Positions 5,540-6,667 of a DNA stretch of 6,667 nt are shown here, piece after piece. The stretch spans positions 1-6,667 of the forward strand of contig CAUGKA010000116.1 in NCBI GenBank assembly GCA_959599615.1, written 5' to 3'. The notes under the pieces are model-generated. The model was given only the letters and a program-made list of their open reading frames with translations. It was not told the DNA's origin and made no database searches. The position numbers and the translations under genes are program-made. Every line of letters begins with the position of its first letter. Position 1 is the stretch's first letter. The stretch comes from an uncultured Collinsella sp. Its GTDB lineage: Bacteria; Actinomycetota; Coriobacteriia; Coriobacteriales; Coriobacteriaceae.

Positions 5540-6475
5540 CTAATGCTCAATCCAGCAACGCAGGGTCTCGCCGGCTTGCAGGTGACGCAGATTCTCTGCG
5601 GCAATGTCGACCACATTGTTGAGCGTGGCGGCCAGATGGAACCAGCCCGAGATATGCGGCGTAATGAGCATGTTAGGCGCATCCCACAGTGGGCTTGTCT
5701 CAGGCAGCGGCTCGGGGTCGGTGACGTCGACCGCGGCGCCGGCGAGATGACCCGACTCCAGGGCGGCAACCAAGTCGTGGGGGGCCACAAAGGAGCCCCC
5801 GCCGCCCTTGGGAAAGAAGGCGCCCCGGTTAATCGCAGCGAAGAAATCGGCGGGAGCCAAGCCGCGGGTCTCGGGCGTGCTGGGCATAAAGGATGCGACG
5901 ATGTCAGCCTCGGCCAGACGCTCGGGCAGGGCGTCCATGCTGTCCATGTCCTCAAACACAATGGGGTAGACGAGCGGATGGCGCTTGATGCCGCGGACGT
6001 GCGCACCCATGTTGCGGCAGAGCGTGGCGAAGTGGCCACCGATATCGCCCGCGCCCAGCACCAGCACATTGGCGTTTTTGAGCGAGGTGACCGGCCCCAA
6101 ATCCTCCCAGCGATGCTCGCGCTGCAGGTCCTGGTAGCCGGGCAGGCGCTTCATCATAGACAGCACCATGGCAAACATGTGCTCGCTCACGGCCTGGCCG
6201 TAGGCGCCGATTGAGCAAGACAGCTTGGCTTCAGCCGGCACGGTGCCGGCGGCGAGATAGTCGTCATAGCCGGCGGTCTGCAGTTGCAGCAGCTGGAGGC
6301 GCTCGCATGCGGTCAGCAGGGAAGGGTCTATGTTGCCCAGGATCACGTCGGCATTGGCGACCTGTTCACGCGTGATGGTGTCGGAGCTCGTGTAGATAAA
6401 GTCCTCGCCCGGAGCGCTCGACTCAAGAATTGCGCGATGGCGGTCGTTGACGGGCAGCAAAACCAGGATGTTCAC
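5540..6475 (-). CDS. D-2-hydroxyacid dehydrogenase family protein with altered catalytic loop
   Basis: This 311-residue protein has the fold of D-2-hydroxyacid dehydrogenases, which reduce 2-keto acids to D-2-hydroxy acids with NAD(P)H in the cytosol. Visible features are LQTAGYDDY (65-73), the helix AVSEHMFAMVLSMMKR (95-110), the dinucleotide motif GAGDIG (141-146), AAVDVTDPEPLP (247-258) with Glu255, and ITPHISG (271-277) with His274. The segment expected to read NxGRG is PKGGGG (222-227), so Gly226 occupies the catalytic Arg position; the 29-residue distance to Glu255 matches the family. After the second strand, GIKRHP (162-167) has Lys/Arg where NAD-specific enzymes carry Asp, hinting at NADP(H). 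The GTG at 6475 is chosen as start because AAAGGA lies 7 bases upstream; the longer ATG start at 6541 would translate a REP-like repeat. It may be a catalytically weakened enzyme or one with another role. Confidence 0.88.
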   Translation of the reverse strand: MNILVLLPVNDRHRAILESSAPGEDFIYTSSDTITREQVANADVILGNIDPSLLTACERLQLLQLQTAGYDDYLAAGTVPAEAKLSCSIGAYGQAVSEHMFAMVLSMMKRLPGYQDLQREHRWEDLGPVTSLKNANVLVLGAGDIGGHFATLCRNMGAHVRGIKRHPLVYPIVFEDMDSMDALPERLAEADIVASFMPSTPETRGLAPADFFAAINRGAFFPKGGGGSFVAPHDLVAALESGHLAGAAVDVTDPEPLPETSPLWDAPNMLITPHISGWFHLAATLNNVVDIAAENLRHLQAGETLRCWIEH

Positions 6476-6494
6476 AAGCAGTCCTTTCCGCTCG

Positions 6495-6535
6495 ACCTGC
6501 CAAAAAGGGACAGGTTTATTTTGGCAGGTTGTATC
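6495..6535 (+). repeat. REP-like palindromic repeat, copy 2
   Basis: ACCTGCCAAAA (6495-6505) pairs perfectly with TTTTGGCAGGT (6519-6529). The unit is 38/41 identical to copy 1 at 5284-5324 and in direct orientation, so the pair brackets the dehydrogenase gene. It ends only about 7 bases before the dehydrogenase ribosome site, so it would lie in that gene's mRNA leader if the promoter is further upstream. Confidence 0.75.
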
Positions 6536-6544
6536 AGGCAAAAC

Positions 6545-6550
6545 GTTATA
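6545..6550 (-). promoter_or_regulatory. Candidate -10 element of the dehydrogenase gene
   Basis: The minus strand reads TATAAC, one base from consensus, 70 bases before the GTG start. No good -35 is present, and the element abuts the U-run of the terminator at 6551-6600. Transcription from here would place the REP-like hairpin in the leader. Confidence 0.25.
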
Positions 6551-6600
6551 AAAACGCCGGGCTACGCGATGGTTAACATATACAACGCGTAGCCCCGCGC
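6551..6600 (-). terminator. Intrinsic terminator of the minus-strand gene to the right
   Basis: GGGCTACGCG (6559-6568) and CGCGTAGCCC (6586-6595) are perfect 10-bp reverse complements around a 17-base loop. Read on the minus strand the stem is followed by GGCG and then TTTTT, the layout of an intrinsic terminator. Past one mismatch the stem can extend by 3-4 more pairs. It therefore implies a gene ending here that enters from beyond the right edge. Confidence 0.7.
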
Positions 6601-6667
6601 CTCCACAGCAACCACCTCAGCACCGCGTAACCATCCTCGGTCACCCCGAGCTGTACCACGCACAGGG
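6573..6667 (-). CDS. Possible 3' end of a minus-strand gene (partial)
   Basis: One minus-strand frame is open from the window edge to a TAA at 6573-6575, giving about 30 residues including VTEDGYAVLRWLLWRRG. About 21 of its first 24 codons end in G or C, the bias seen in the real genes here, while the alternative minus frames show no such bias or contain an early stop. The stop falls within the loop of the terminator hairpin, so the gene's last codons would form part of the stem. I do not recognise the protein, and too little is present to identify it. Confidence 0.35.
   Translation of the reverse strand, partial: LCVVQLGVTEDGYAVLRWLLWRRGATRCIC

Noticed and set aside
5453..6214. 253-codon plus-strand frame opposite the dehydrogenase
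   Set aside because: It begins inside the bidirectional terminator and is antisense to a recognisable dehydrogenase with GAGDIG and ITPHISG motifs.

Overview
The window looks like chromosomal sequence from a high-GC gut actinobacterium of the Coriobacteriia, most likely Collinsella or a close relative. This is an inference from the base composition, the strongly G/C-biased third codon positions, the gene families and the AAAGGGACAGGTT-type palindromic repeat. No phylogenetic marker is present to settle it.

Layout, left to right. (1) 76-996 (-) encodes an unusual XRE-family regulator: an N-terminal helix-turn-helix, an acidic linker, tandem 18-residue His-containing repeats, and a C-terminal block of about four predicted membrane segments. 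(2) 997-1429 has no gene but is structurally rich. It holds the regulator's promoter area with two direct-repeat boxes, a 67-bp element bounded by 18-bp inverted repeats, and a 97-bp near-perfect palindrome just after the next gene's stop codon. (3) 1430-2509 (-) is a 6-phosphofructokinase with a mixed ATP/PPi active-site signature. (4) 2510-2649 contains an extended -10 promoter and a strong 12-bp stem-loop. (5) 2650-3735 (-) is a membrane-anchored Ntn hydrolase of the choloylglycine hydrolase / linear amide C-N hydrolase family. (6) 3897-5282 (+) is a complete M18 zinc aminopeptidase, divergent from the hydrolase. (7) 5283-5539 is the convergent intergenic region, with a REP-like repeat and a bidirectional terminator. 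(8) 5540-6475 (-) is a D-2-hydroxyacid dehydrogenase in which the position of the catalytic arginine appears to be glycine. (9) 6476-6667 holds a second copy of the REP-like repeat, an intrinsic terminator, and probably the last 30 or so codons of another minus-strand gene.

The genes do not form one obvious operon. Each has its own intergenic region, usually with a hairpin. Phosphofructokinase commits sugar to glycolysis, the M18 enzyme trims peptides in the cytosol, the dehydrogenase family reduces 2-keto acids or oxidises D-2-hydroxy acids, and the Ntn hydrolase cleaves amides at the cell surface. These are housekeeping and nutrient-processing roles for a fermentative gut organism. I see no phage, CRISPR, toxin-antitoxin or transposase gene. 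The most notable signals are the architecture of the membrane regulator, the altered active site of the dehydrogenase, and several palindromic or repeated non-coding elements.
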